From: Nannocystaceae bacterium
GTDB taxonomy: Bacteria; Myxococcota_A; Polyangia; Nannocystales; Nannocystaceae
Direction of reading: 5' to 3'
DNA: 58,162 bases
Assembly (NCBI GenBank): GCA_019694555.1
Contig: JAIBBS010000030.1
Coordinates: 1-58,162 of the forward strand
Each line of letters begins with the position of its first letter. The stretch's first letter is position 1. Both the position numbers and the translations under genes were made by a program. The notes under the pieces were generated by a model. The model saw only the letters and a list, made by a program, of their open reading frames with translations, made no database searches and was not told the origin of the DNA. Positions 1 to 8,326 of this stretch are shown here, piece after piece.

Positions 1-397
1 CACGCGGCGTCTGCGGCAAGAGCGGCGCTCGCGGTCGCAGCAGCGGCGCGAGCTCGGGCGCAGGCACGGCGATCGCAGCCACCGGGCTCGGCGGCTCGGC
101 GACCTGCGGCGACGCGATCACGGCCGCGCGCGCATCCGGCCGCGGTGCGGCGTGATCGATCGCCTGCGACGGCGCGCGCTCGGCATGCCGCTGGCGTTGC
201 AGCTGCGCGCGCCAGCCCAGCGCCACGATCAGCACCGCCGCGGCCGCGAGCGCGAAGCCGACGACCCACGGCACGATCGCGCTGCGCTCGGTGCGGTGTT
301 GCACGCGGCGCCAGATCGCGCGCCGCGTCGGATCCTCGGGCGTGGTCGTGGTCGCGGCCCGGAACCGCGCCAGCATCGCCTGCGGTTCATCGACCAC
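1..397 (-). CDS. Probable membrane anti-sigma protein (3' end cut by window edge)
   Basis: About 132 residues are visible; the C-terminus lies beyond base 1. The N-terminus is short and cytosolic-looking (VVDEPQAMLARFRAATT). One hydrophobic segment follows at about residues 47-67 (PWVVGFALAAAAVLIVALGW), then an Ala/Pro/Arg-rich region. I chose the GTG at 397 because AGGGGG lies a few bases upstream and this frame holds the membrane segment. An ATG at 390 in another frame gives only Arg-rich sequence. The start overlaps the end of the upstream ECF sigma gene, so the two are probably translationally coupled. A one-pass membrane protein directly after an ECF factor is the usual anti-sigma arrangement. 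No zinc-binding anti-sigma motif (HxxxCxxC) is visible, so the role rests on context. Confidence 0.6.
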   Translation of the reverse strand, partial: MVDEPQAMLARFRAATTTTPEDPTRRAIWRRVQHRTERSAIVPWVVGFALAAAAVLIVALGWRAQLQRQRHAERAPSQAIDHAAPRPDARAAVIASPQVAEPPSPVAAIAVPAPELAPLLRPRAPLLPQTPR

Positions 398-899
398 GTC
401 GCACCCCCTGGTCCTGCTCGCGGCGCGCCAGCGCGGCGGCGAACTTGCCCCGCGCCAGCCGCAGGCGCGAGGCCACGGTGTTGGGACTGGCGCCGACGAT
501 CGCCGCGACCTCGCGTGCGGTCAGCTCTTCGATCTCCGCGAGCACGAACACCGTGCGCTGATCGTCGTCGAGCGCGTCGAGGAACGCGTTCATGAACGCC
601 ACCGCCTCGTCGCGCTCGAGCGCGGCCTCGGGCGAACCGCCGTCGTCGGGCACCGGTGCCTCGCGCTCACGCCGTTCGCTGCGCCCGTGGCTGCGATGGT
701 GACGCCACGCGACCCGCCGCGCGACGCCGTAGATCCACGCCCGCGGCAGCTCGTCGAGCCCGCCGCGACGGTGGACCACGACGAAGACCTCCTGCACCGC
801 GTCGTCGAGCGCGGCCGCGGGCACGCCCAGGCACGCCAGCGTGCGGCGCACGCCGTCGTAGTACCGGGCGTAGATGCTCGCGAAGGAACCATGCGCCAT
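387..899 (-). CDS. ECF-family RNA polymerase sigma factor
   Basis: A 170-residue sigma-70 family protein of extracytoplasmic-function size. The sigma2 region spans about residues 8-75: it contains ALDDAVQEVFVVVHRR, matching the core-binding and -10 recognition helices, and ends at WIYGVARRVAWRHHR. The sigma4 region spans about residues 105-162: DDQRTVFVLAEIEELTAREV followed by the recognition helix SPNTVASRLRLARGKF. It directs RNA polymerase to a small regulon, which usually includes its own operon. Its stop overlaps the start of the following membrane protein, the likely anti-sigma partner. A secreted protein gene lies 62 bases upstream on the same strand and may share the transcript. The inducing signal cannot be inferred. 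Confidence 0.9.
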   Translation of the reverse strand: MAHGSFASIYARYYDGVRRTLACLGVPAAALDDAVQEVFVVVHRRGGLDELPRAWIYGVARRVAWRHHRSHGRSERREREAPVPDDGGSPEAALERDEAVAFMNAFLDALDDDQRTVFVLAEIEELTAREVAAIVGASPNTVASRLRLARGKFAAALARREQDQGVRRGR

Positions 900-961
900 C
901 GTCGGGGTCGGCCGGGGTCGGTCACCCCATCGCTAGCACTGCCCGGCCGGGGTCGTTCTCG

Positions 962-2029
962 TCACCGCGCATGCGTGCGCGCACGCAGCCCCAGTCGCAG
1001 CTCCACGCCGGCGAGGGCGGAAAGACCGATCCACGCGCTCTGGAACGGCACCAGGACCCCGTCGTCGGTGCGGACGCCGAAGCGTGGGCGCACCAGCGCG
1101 AAGCTGGCCGCGACGTCGAGCCGCAGCGCCACGCGAGGCACCGGAACCCACGCGAGGCCGGCGCCGGCGACCAGCGCGACCAGCACCGCGGTGCGTGTGC
1201 GCGACCGGTCACCGCCGCGACCGGCTGCGGTCAACGCCCCGAGCTCGAGCCCGGCGCCCAGCGGCAGCTCGACGCGGCGCAGCCGCGGAACCCACGAAGC
1301 GCGCGCCTGCACCACGCCCGAGTGCACGCGCGCACGCACCCGCTGGTACGGCGAGGGCAGCGGCTCGCTGCGCGTGGGCGTCGTCGCGAGGCCGCGCAGC
1401 TCGACACGGACGCCGCGACCGATCCACGCGACGTCCATCGCGATCGCCGGCGCGACGCCGGGCACGGTGCGCCAGCGCAGGCCCGCGTCCACCGCGAGGC
1501 CCAGCTGCGAGCGCACCGGCCCGCCGCGTGCGCGCACGACCGCGACGCGCGACGGCGGTGGCGGGGTTTCGCTCGCCGCGGTGATCGGCGGCTCGGATTC
1601 CTCCACCGGCGGCGCGGTCGGATCGTCGCGCGGCGCTGCGGGCTCGCGCGGTTCGGACTGCGGATCGGCGACCGCGTCGGGCTGCGGCGACACGCGGCCG
1701 GGCGCCACCGCGACGATGACCGCGACCGCGTCGGCGAGCGCATCGCACGACGCCGCGGTGACGCTGCGGCGCTGCATCTGCTCGCCATCATCGAGCTCGA
1801 TGGCGGCGACGAAGCCCGCCTCGCCGCGATCGACCCGGACGCGCACCGACAGCGCCGCGCCACCGGGTCGTGCGAGCGCGGCGACACGCTCGCGCACGTG
1901 CTCGGCACTGGGGCACGTCGGCGGTGCCGACCACTGCAGCGAGGGCGTGGCCGCCCCTACGGGTTCGGCCGCCACCGGCGCCGCGAACGGCAGCAGGTGC
2001 GCTGCAACGACGATCCCTGCGACGACCAT
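962..2029 (-). CDS. Secreted protein of unknown function, possibly outer-membrane
   Basis: 355 residues. The N-terminus is a signal peptide (MVVAGIVVAAHLLPFAAPVAA). A small domain at about residues 25-105 has two Cys (APPTCPSAEHV and TAASCDALADA). A Pro/Glu/Asp-rich linker follows at about 110-165. The last 180 residues alternate polar and hydrophobic strands (for example VRVELRGLATTP and RVALRLDVAASFALV), as in small beta-barrels. Similar N-domain/linker/barrel proteins often sit beside ECF factors in myxobacteria, and this gene ends 62 bases before the ECF gene on the same strand. I recognise no named family. The ATG at 2029 is the only start that yields a clean signal peptide. Confidence 0.6.
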   Translation of the reverse strand: MVVAGIVVAAHLLPFAAPVAAEPVGAATPSLQWSAPPTCPSAEHVRERVAALARPGGAALSVRVRVDRGEAGFVAAIELDDGEQMQRRSVTAASCDALADAVAVIVAVAPGRVSPQPDAVADPQSEPREPAAPRDDPTAPPVEESEPPITAASETPPPPSRVAVVRARGGPVRSQLGLAVDAGLRWRTVPGVAPAIAMDVAWIGRGVRVELRGLATTPTRSEPLPSPYQRVRARVHSGVVQARASWVPRLRRVELPLGAGLELGALTAAGRGGDRSRTRTAVLVALVAGAGLAWVPVPRVALRLDVAASFALVRPRFGVRTDDGVLVPFQSAWIGLSALAGVELRLGLRARTHAR

Positions 2030-2141
2030 GCGCGGAGCCGACGACGTCCTTGTCCCAGCATGCCACGCCGAGGAACGCGTTGGCAGCCGGCGCCGGGCAG
2101 GCGCGGGCCCAGCGACGGCAGCCCGGAGCGCGCGCGCATGG

Positions 2142-2147
2142 TAGCTT
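2142..2147 (+). promoter_or_regulatory. -10-like box TAGCTT, 6 bases before a start codon
   Basis: TAGCTT is followed by six bases and the GTG start at 2154. A -10 element this close puts the transcription start at or next to the start codon, so the mRNA would be leaderless. No convincing -35 is visible. The same layout recurs before several genes in the window. Confidence 0.4.
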
Positions 2148-2153
2148 CGGTTC

Positions 2154-3833
2154 GTGCGCACCCGATCCCTGGCCTGGACCCTGATGCTCGCCCTCGCCGC
2201 GTGCGAAGAGGGAACGCCGATCGACGCCGGCGGACCCGACATCGCGCGCAAGCTCATCGGGCCCGAGGGCGGGTCGCTGCAGTCGACCGACACCGTGCTC
2301 ACGGTCGCGATCCCAGCCGGGGCGCTGTCGGCGAGCGTGGAGGTCACGATCCAGCTGACCAACACCGTGCCCGACAGCATCGGCAACGCGTACCGCGTGC
2401 AGCCCAACATGCCGCTCGCGGTGCCGGCCTCGATCACCTACTACTATGGTGGCGCCGACTACCAGTCGTATCCCGAGGAGCGGCTCGTGGTCGGCTACGC
2501 CACCGCGGATCGATTCGAGCCGCTGGGCGACACCAGCATCGATGTCGGCAGCAAGAAGACCACCGCCGCCGATCCGTCGCTGTCGTACGCCTACGGCCTG
2601 ATCGTCGGCGACATCGACGACGGCACCTCGACCGGCACCGGCACCGGCAGCTCGAGCGACGGCAGCGGCACCGCGGACAGCTCGACCGGCGGCACCACCA
2701 CCACCACCGCGGGCAGCTCGAGCAGCGGCGGCAGCAGCGGCAGCGACAGCAGCACCGGCGACACCACCACCGGCACGCCCGCGTGCGGTGACGGTGATCC
2801 CGTGCCCGGCGAGCTGTGTCTGGTCGAGGGCACGGCCGTGGTCGTGGGCATGGGCCCGCGCGCGGTCGAGCTCGCGGATCTCGACGGCGACCTCGATCTC
2901 GATCTCGTGGTCGCCAACGCCGGGGACGACGCGCTCAGCGTGCGCGCCGGCGACGGCATGGGCGAGTTCGGCCTCGACACCCCCTACGCCGTCGGCAACA
3001 ACCCCGCCGATCTGCGCGCGGGCGAGTTCACCGGCGACGCCGATCTCGATCTCGTGGTCTGCAACGAGACCGCCGGCACCGTCAGCCTGCTCGCCGGCAC
3101 CGGCGGCGGCGCATTCGCGGGCCAGGTCACCTTCGACGTCGGCAACCTGCCGCGCACGCTCGCGATCGCCGACATCGACGAGGACAGCCTGCTCGACGTG
3201 CTCACCGCCGACAACGGCAGCGACACCGTGAGCCTGCTGATCGGCGACGGCACCGGCTTCGCGGCCGCCACCGGCATCCCCGCGGGCAACGGTCCCGTCG
3301 CGGTCGCGGCCGGCGACTTCACCGGCGATCTCAACCTCGACCTCGCGACGCTGCAGGGCACGACGCTGTCGCTGCAGGGCGGCAACGGCAGCGGCAGCTT
3401 CGGCGCCGCCGCCACGACCGACCTCGGTGCCAACGGGGCCGCGCTCGCGATCGCCGACCTCAACGGCGACGGTGACCTCGACGCCGCGGTCGCGATCGAG
3501 GCCAACGACGAGGTCCACGTGCTGCTGGGCAACGGCATCGGCGGCTTCGGTCCCGCCGTGCCCTACGCGGTGTGCGACGGGCCCGGCTCGATCGTGGCCC
3601 ACGATCTCGACGACGACGGCGACCTCGACCTCGTGGTCCCATGTGCCGGCGACGCGACCATGCTCGCGTTGCTGGGCAACGGCCTGGGCGCGTTCGACGA
3701 CAACGCCAGCTTCGTGGTCGGCAACGGCGCGGCGGACCTCGCCATCGGCGACATCGACGGCGACGGCGCGGCCGACGTCGTGATCGCGGCGCAGAGCGAC
3801 GATCTGGTCACGGTGCTGCTGTCCGATCCATGA
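2154..3833 (+). CDS. Lipoprotein with seven FG-GAP/VCBS repeats (beta-propeller)
   Basis: 559 residues, GTG start. Signal peptide with lipobox LALAAC, so a probable lipoprotein. Residues ~25-150 form an all-beta domain containing IGPEGGSLQ, ZU5-like in character. A low-complexity Ser/Thr/Gly linker occupies ~155-205. A short Cys motif (CGDGDPVPGELC) precedes seven repeats of Asp-rich calcium-binding type, such as DLDGDLDLDLVV, DLNGDGDLDAAV and DIDGDGAADVVI, expected to close a seven-bladed propeller. FG-GAP propellers are extracellular and typically bind ligands or calcium. The stop overlaps the next ATG (ATGA), so translational coupling is likely. The gene at 14378 has the same architecture. 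The ligand is unknown. Confidence 0.8.
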   Translation: MRTRSLAWTLMLALAACEEGTPIDAGGPDIARKLIGPEGGSLQSTDTVLTVAIPAGALSASVEVTIQLTNTVPDSIGNAYRVQPNMPLAVPASITYYYGGADYQSYPEERLVVGYATADRFEPLGDTSIDVGSKKTTAADPSLSYAYGLIVGDIDDGTSTGTGTGSSSDGSGTADSSTGGTTTTTAGSSSSGGSSGSDSSTGDTTTGTPACGDGDPVPGELCLVEGTAVVVGMGPRAVELADLDGDLDLDLVVANAGDDALSVRAGDGMGEFGLDTPYAVGNNPADLRAGEFTGDADLDLVVCNETAGTVSLLAGTGGGAFAGQVTFDVGNLPRTLAIADIDEDSLLDVLTADNGSDTVSLLIGDGTGFAAATGIPAGNGPVAVAAGDFTGDLNLDLATLQGTTLSLQGGNGSGSFGAAATTDLGANGAALAIADLNGDGDLDAAVAIEANDEVHVLLGNGIGGFGPAVPYAVCDGPGSIVAHDLDDDGDLDLVVPCAGDATMLALLGNGLGAFDDNASFVVGNGAADLAIGDIDGDGAADVVIAAQSDDLVTVLLSDP

Positions 3834-4426
3834 ACTTCCTGGGCCACGCGCTCGCGGCGACGTGGCGGGACCCCGAGCCCGCGTTCGTGCTCGGCGCGAT
3901 GCTGCCGGATTTCGCTCGCGCGGCCGGGCCCGGCAGCCTCGCGACCGCGCATGCCCGCGTGCGCGATGGCATCGCGTGGCATCACCACACCGACGCGGCC
4001 TTCCACGCGCTGCCGCAATTCGTCGCGGCGTGTCGTCGCGCGCAGGCGCAGCTCGAGTCGGCGGGCGTGCGCCGCGGTCCCACGCTGGCCGCGGCGCACG
4101 TCGGCACCGAGCTGCTGCTCGACGCGGAGCTCGCCCGCGACGACGCGCTGCTGGCGGTCGCCGCGTCGGCGCTGGAGCTCGAGCTCGATCTGGGCCGGGG
4201 CATGCTCGCGGTCACCGGACGCGTGCGCAGCTTCGGCCTGGGCCCCGGACCCCGCGCGGCCGCGGCCGTGCTCGAGCGGCTGGTGCGGCTGCTGTCGCTG
4301 CACCCGCGGCTGGCGCTCGCGCCCTCGGAGCACGATGCGGTGCTGGCGTGGCTCGAGCCCGCGCAGCTCGAGCTCCGCGACGCCGCCGCGACGTGGACCG
4401 AGGCGCTGCGCGCACGGATCCTGTGA
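3830..4426 (+). CDS. Acyl carrier protein phosphodiesterase-like protein
   Basis: 198 residues. The N-terminus MNFLGHALAATW followed by VLGAMLPDFAR resembles AcpH/ACPD, which starts MNFLAHLxLA and carries an LxxDF segment. DGIAWHHHTDAAFHALPQF matches the family's His/Asp segment (H..ID). AcpH hydrolyses the 4'-phosphopantetheine arm from holo-acyl carrier protein. The rest is helical and Ala/Leu-rich, as in that family. The ATG overlaps the stop of the FG-GAP gene. The similarity is clear only near the N-terminus, so the family is fairly likely while the exact substrate is unproven. Confidence 0.6.
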   Translation: MNFLGHALAATWRDPEPAFVLGAMLPDFARAAGPGSLATAHARVRDGIAWHHHTDAAFHALPQFVAACRRAQAQLESAGVRRGPTLAAAHVGTELLLDAELARDDALLAVAASALELELDLGRGMLAVTGRVRSFGLGPGPRAAAAVLERLVRLLSLHPRLALAPSEHDAVLAWLEPAQLELRDAAATWTEALRARIL

Positions 4427-4442
4427 GCGCCGCCGCGGGCGA

Positions 4443-5471
4443 TCAGAGCAGCTCGTCGAGGTGGCGCTCGACCAGCTCCCAGTCGGGACGCAGCTCCAGC
4501 GCGAGCTCGAGGTGCTCGATGGCACGCTCGTGGTCGCCCTCGCGTCCGCGCATCTGGTAGCACAGCCCGAGATCGACGTGGGCCTCGGCCGCGGTGGGAT
4601 CGTTCTTCACCACGAAGCGCAGCACGCTGATGGCCTCGTTGTACTGCCGCGCCTCGAAGAACGCGGTCGCGAAGGCGCGCAGCAGCTCGGCGTCGAACTC
4701 GCCCGCGTGCAGGGTCTCGGCCAGCACCAGCCGCGCGTCGTCGTGTTCGCCCCGGACCAGGTGACCGCGGGTGCGATCGAGTGCCAGCTGGCCGGTCCGT
4801 GACAGCCGCACCGCCTGCTCCTCGAGCCGGGTGTGACACGCCGCGCACGGGCGCTCGGGCGCCGAGTCGAGCGCCTCGGTGGTCGGGTCCTGCCGCATCA
4901 CGCACGACGGATCGTCGTGGTGGTGCAGGCCCAGCGCGTGGCCGACCTCGTGCAGCACCAGCTTGTGCAGCCGCCGACCGAGGCGCTTGCCGCCGTCGTC
5001 GTCGATGCGCGACAGCGACACCAGCGCGATGCGATCGGTCAGGCTCGCGAGCCCGAACACGTAGGGCTTGTCGACCTCGTAGATGTCGACGCCGGTGAGG
5101 TTGAGCTCGACCAGGGCCTCGCCGTCGCGGTCGCGGAAGAGCACGTCGAGCGCGGCGCGGGCATCGAGCTGGGCGCGGTCGACGTTCCACGCCGACCACG
5201 CCGGCAGCAGATCGCGGCCGGGCCGGATCTCGCAGCGTACCGGGTACGTTCGCAGCAGACTGCGGCAGGTCGCGCGCAGGCGATCGGGCGCGACCGGGCC
5301 CAGCGCGCGCACGACCACCAGCGGTCGCGGCAGCGCGGTGGTGACGACCTGGTCGCGCAGCTGCTCGACCACCCGCGCCGACAGCGGCGCGGTCGCAGCA
5401 GAGTGCGGCAACACCACCAGCATCGCGGCGGCGAGCAACAGTCCCAGCAAGGTCGACCCACGGCGTCGCAT
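4443..5471 (-). CDS. Exported archaemetzincin-like metalloprotease with TPR tail
   Basis: 342 residues. Residues 1-28 form a signal peptide or anchor (STLLGLLLAAAMLVVLP). The domain to about 235 ends in the zinc motif HEVGHALGLHHHDDPSCVM, followed 16 residues later by CAAC. This fits the archaemetzincin (M54) pattern HExxHxxGx3Cx4CxMx17CxxC, except that the first Cys of the second zinc site is His. Residues ~240-342 form helical TPR-like repeats (EAHVDLGLCYQM, RAIEHLELALELRPD). Family members are usually about 180 residues without signal or TPR, so export and fusion are unusual. The ATG at 5471 is the first start giving a signal peptide. A TAGGCT box on this strand (5545-5550) may be its -10. 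Substrate unknown. Confidence 0.75.
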   Translation of the reverse strand: MRRRGSTLLGLLLAAAMLVVLPHSAATAPLSARVVEQLRDQVVTTALPRPLVVVRALGPVAPDRLRATCRSLLRTYPVRCEIRPGRDLLPAWSAWNVDRAQLDARAALDVLFRDRDGEALVELNLTGVDIYEVDKPYVFGLASLTDRIALVSLSRIDDDGGKRLGRRLHKLVLHEVGHALGLHHHDDPSCVMRQDPTTEALDSAPERPCAACHTRLEEQAVRLSRTGQLALDRTRGHLVRGEHDDARLVLAETLHAGEFDAELLRAFATAFFEARQYNEAISVLRFVVKNDPTAAEAHVDLGLCYQMRGREGDHERAIEHLELALELRPDWELVERHLDELL

Positions 5472-5693
5472 GGCAAGGCAAGCAGGGGCGAGCGCACCGG
5501 CGGGACCGATCCGGGTCGGGCCGCGGGGCGCGTGTCCTGCAGCTAGCCTACGCAGCAGCACCCGCGGCACCAAGCCCAATCGACCCGACCGCGCGCGGGT
5601 GCGCAGGCGCACGCCGCTGCGCGGCACCGCGCGACGCCGACAACGCCGTTGTTGTGGGCATCGCGGCCCGGGTTTCGCCACACTGCGGCCTGC

Positions 5694-6647
5694 ATGCCGC
5701 AGCAGCCCCCACCCGCGCCGGGAACGCCGAGCACACCGCGAGGTCCCAACGCGGGTCCACCGGGCGGCGCGCGCTCGCAGTGGACCATCGGCGAGCTGCT
5801 CGATTGGACGCAGGCGCGCCTGTTCGAGCTCGGCGTCGAGCAGCCGCGACTCGATGCGGAACGTCTGCTCGCCCACGCGCTCGACTGCAACCGCCTCACG
5901 CTCTACACCGAGCGCGATCGTCTGGTCGAAGAGTCCGCGCGCGCGCGCTTCCGCGAGCTGGTGCGGCGACGACTCGGGCGCGAGCCGGTGGCCTACATCG
6001 AAGGCCGCCGCGGCTTCCATGCGCTCGGGCTCGAGCTGCTGGTCGATCCGCGCGTGCTCGTGCCGCGCCCCGAGACCGAGCACCTGGTCGACTGGATCCT
6101 CGAGGACGTGCCCGCGAGCGCCGAGCTCGAGGTGCTCGACGTCGGCACCGGCTCCGGTGCGATCGCGCTGGCACTCAAGCATGCGCGCAGCGGTTTCTCG
6201 GTGCGCGCGTGCGACGTCTCGGCCGACGCCCTGGCGGTGGCGGCGAACAACGGCGAGCGCCTGCGTCTGTCGGTCACGTGGCTGCAGTCGGATCTGCTGC
6301 AGCAGGTCACGCCGCCCGCCGGTGGCTTCGCGGTGGTGGCCGCCAACCTGCCGTACATCGCGAGCGATGCCCTCGCGGAGCTGCCCCCCGAGGTCAAGCA
6401 CGAGCCCCGGCTCGCGCTCGATGGCGGCCCCGACGGCCTGCGCGTGATCGCGGCGTTGTTGCGGCAGCTGCAAGCGCCCGGCGTGCTCGCGCCCGAAGCC
6501 TCGGTCTACCTCGAGGTCGGCTTCGACCAGGCCAGCGCGGTCGCAGCGATGCTCGACGCGGCCGGGTTGCAGTCGTCGATCCGCAACGACTACGCCGGCA
6601 TCGGGCGCATCGTGCGAGGCCGTCGCGGCGCACCGCCGCCGGCGTGA
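5694..6647 (+). CDS. prmC: Peptide chain release factor N5-glutamine methyltransferase
   Basis: 317 residues. PrmC/HemK methylates the Gln of the GGQ motif in release factors RF1/RF2 using S-adenosylmethionine. The N-terminal helical domain (about 25-110) includes WTIGELLDWTQARL and the conserved REPVAYIEGRRGF. The Rossmann methyltransferase domain carries LVPRPETEHLVDW, motif I VLDVGTGSGAIALAL and motif IV. Motif IV reads NLPY rather than the usual NPPY. The end FDQASAVAAML fits the family. The first 25 residues are Pro/Gly-rich and may be extra. It lies in a single-gene unit between an oppositely oriented protease gene and a lipoprotein gene. Confidence 0.9.
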   Translation: MPQQPPPAPGTPSTPRGPNAGPPGGARSQWTIGELLDWTQARLFELGVEQPRLDAERLLAHALDCNRLTLYTERDRLVEESARARFRELVRRRLGREPVAYIEGRRGFHALGLELLVDPRVLVPRPETEHLVDWILEDVPASAELEVLDVGTGSGAIALALKHARSGFSVRACDVSADALAVAANNGERLRLSVTWLQSDLLQQVTPPAGGFAVVAANLPYIASDALAELPPEVKHEPRLALDGGPDGLRVIAALLRQLQAPGVLAPEASVYLEVGFDQASAVAAMLDAAGLQSSIRNDYAGIGRIVRGRRGAPPPA

Positions 6648-6713
6648 GCGCGCCGGCGCGAGCCCGGCGCGCGCGAAAGCGACGAAAACTGGCGGCGGCG
6701 GCCGTGCCCACCG

Positions 6714-6719
6714 TAGCGT
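6714..6719 (+). promoter_or_regulatory. -10-like box TAGCGT, 7 bases before ATG
   Basis: TAGCGT, seven bases, then the ATG at 6727. The spacing predicts a leaderless transcript and argues for the ATG at 6727 over an in-frame GTG at 6718, which lies inside the box. Confidence 0.45.
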
Positions 6720-6726
6720 GGGCGCG

Positions 6727-7356
6727 ATGCCCACCGCCGTCCGTCGTCGCGTCGTGCTCCCCCTGCTCGTCGCCGTGGCTGCGCTCGGTGGCTGCGTCTC
6801 GGGCGACGGCATGCAGACCAAGCTGCGCGACGCCACCACCGACTACAACAAGGCGCTGCGCTGGCGCGACATCGATCGCGCCGCAGAGTTCCTGCCCGCC
6901 AACTCGCAGCAGGAGTTCCTCGCCACCCACGAGGACTTCGCCAAGGAGCTGGTCATCGTCGACTACGAGCTGACCCGGCTCGACCTCGACAAGAGCTCGG
7001 GCGTGGCCGCCTCGCGCGCGCAGATCTGGTGGCACGCCGACGACAGCACGGTGATCGAGTCCACCATGGTCGATCAGCTGTGGCAGTTCCACGAGGGCAA
7101 GTTCGTGCTGGTCGACGAGCGCCGCAGCAGCGGCGAGCGCCTGGGCATCTTCGGCGAGTTCGTCGAGGACGAGCACCCGTGGCTGCCGGGACTGCTGGCC
7201 TACCGCAAGAGCCACCACATCGGCGCGAACAACAAGCAGGGCGCGAAGCCCGGCCGGCGCAAGGAGCCGGCCGGGGCGCCGCCGAGCTGGGGGCCGGCCG
7301 GCGATCGCGGCGATCCGCTGGCGGCGGAGCGCGATCAGGCCGTGTCGATGCGCTGA
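6727..7356 (+). CDS. Lipoprotein of unknown function
   Basis: 209 residues. The signal peptide ends at a lipobox (VAALGGC), so a probable lipoprotein. Residues 25-150 read as a compact alpha/beta domain (TDYNKALRWRDIDRAAEFL, TMVDQLWQFHEGKFVLVDE). This is the NTF2-like pattern in which an N-terminal helix about transfer events is followed by a curved sheet, but I cannot confirm the family. The last 45 residues are Pro/Gly/Lys-rich and probably disordered. A -10-like TAGCGT lies seven bases before the ATG. The next lipoprotein begins about 70 bases downstream on the same strand. Confidence 0.65.
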   Translation: MPTAVRRRVVLPLLVAVAALGGCVSGDGMQTKLRDATTDYNKALRWRDIDRAAEFLPANSQQEFLATHEDFAKELVIVDYELTRLDLDKSSGVAASRAQIWWHADDSTVIESTMVDQLWQFHEGKFVLVDERRSSGERLGIFGEFVEDEHPWLPGLLAYRKSHHIGANNKQGAKPGRRKEPAGAPPSWGPAGDRGDPLAAERDQAVSMR

Positions 7357-7425
7357 CGGAACCAACCCGCGCGTCGGTGCACGTCGTCGATGCAGGGCGT
7401 TGTGGACGCCCGCAGGACGACGACG

Positions 7426-8181
7426 ATGCTGGCTCTCTCCGCCCCGATCCGCCGCGCGCGCTGGATCGCCGCTGCGGCGCTCACCGCTGCGACGCTCACC
7501 GCGTGCAACCACGACAACGAGGCCCCGACGCCGCGCTCCATCGAGATCGCGGAGGTCGAGCTGGTGCAGCAGCCCGCGAGCGCCTCGCTGCTCGCCCGCG
7601 ACGACAAGGGCGCCGAGCTCTCGCGCGCATTGCTGGCCCGCGACCACGAGGTCGCACGCATCGAGCTCGAGCTCGAGGGCGATCGCTTCGTCGCCGAGCT
7701 CGATCCCCGCAGCGGCGAGCTGTCGATGCTGGCCGAGGTCGAGGGCACGTCGGTGACGTGGGCCGCGTCCGAAGGCACGCCGATGCCCGACGCGCTGCGC
7801 GAGCACTGGGGTGAGATCGCGACGCAGTGGCGGCACACGCTGCTCGATGCGAACGGCGACGTGAAGCCCGAGTACCGCGGCGCGATCAACGTGCCCGGCG
7901 ACGTGTTCGCGCCCGCGGCCGACGTGCCGGTCGCGACCTCGCTGTGGTGCCCGCCCGAGCCGATCTGCTGGTTCGACGAGATCGAGGCCGTGTTCGTGTG
8001 CGAGCTGGCGACGGCGATCTGGTGCCCGCCGCCCCCGCCGCCGTGCCTGTACGGCAACTGCAGCCCTTGCGGTGGACTCTACTGTCCCGAGCCGTGTTGG
8101 GGCCTCGACTGCGGTCCGTGCGTGGGTCTGTGGTGCGATCCCTGCGGTCAGACGCCGTGGGATCCGTTCTGCGCGAGCTGA
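7426..8181 (+). CDS. Lipoprotein with Cys/Trp/Pro-rich C-terminal tail
   Basis: 251 residues. Signal peptide with lipobox TLTAC. Residues 25-165 are acidic and mixed helix/strand. The last 75 residues are striking: 14 Cys mixed with Pro, Trp and Gly, in motifs such as LWCPPEPICWF, YCPEPCWG and LWCDPCG. Such a tail may be heavily disulphide-bonded or bind metal. I do not recognise a family. I chose the ATG at 7426 because AGGA sits eight bases upstream and the signal peptide starts there; an in-frame ATG at 7390 would add 12 residues. A GC-rich hairpin follows the stop. Confidence 0.65.
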   Translation: MLALSAPIRRARWIAAAALTAATLTACNHDNEAPTPRSIEIAEVELVQQPASASLLARDDKGAELSRALLARDHEVARIELELEGDRFVAELDPRSGELSMLAEVEGTSVTWAASEGTPMPDALREHWGEIATQWRHTLLDANGDVKPEYRGAINVPGDVFAPAADVPVATSLWCPPEPICWFDEIEAVFVCELATAIWCPPPPPPCLYGNCSPCGGLYCPEPCWGLDCGPCVGLWCDPCGQTPWDPFCAS

Positions 8182-8193
8182 ACGCCGACGGCG

Positions 8194-8220
8194 CCCGCGG
8201 TCGGCCACACCGGCCGCGGG
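8194..8220 (+). terminator. GC-rich hairpin after a lipoprotein gene
   Basis: CCCGCGG (8194-8200) and CCGCGGG (8214-8220) form a perfect 7-bp stem with a 13-base loop, 12 bases after the stop at 8181. There is no T-tract, so if it terminates transcription it is not a classical intrinsic terminator. A second hairpin (8277-8284 with 8293-8300, 8-bp arms GCCCGCGC/GCGCGGGC) lies further on. Chance hairpins are common in DNA this GC-rich. Confidence 0.3.
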
Positions 8221-8326
8221 ACCGCTGGCCCCACACGCCGCTGCTGTTCTCGTCGGCGGCCTCACGCTCGGAGCACGCCCGCGCAATGGCCCGCGCGGGC
8301 GATGGATCGCGGCGGCATTCCGATCG

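Noticed and set aside
388..390. ATG overlapping the ECF stop as start of the anti-sigma gene
   Set aside because: The frame from this ATG is Arg-rich with no membrane segment. The GTG at 397 has a ribosome site and a clear membrane helix.
901..960. GGTCGGGG-type direct repeats before the ECF gene as another copy of the REP-like element
   Set aside because: Only short GC-rich stretches are shared; the palindrome core is absent.
6718..6720. GTG 6718 as start of the lipoprotein gene
   Set aside because: It overlaps the -10-like TAGCGT box; ATG 6727 gives a normal signal peptide.
8277..8300. Intrinsic terminators with T-tract
   Set aside because: Several strong GC hairpins exist but none has a following run of T, so a classical intrinsic terminator cannot be claimed.
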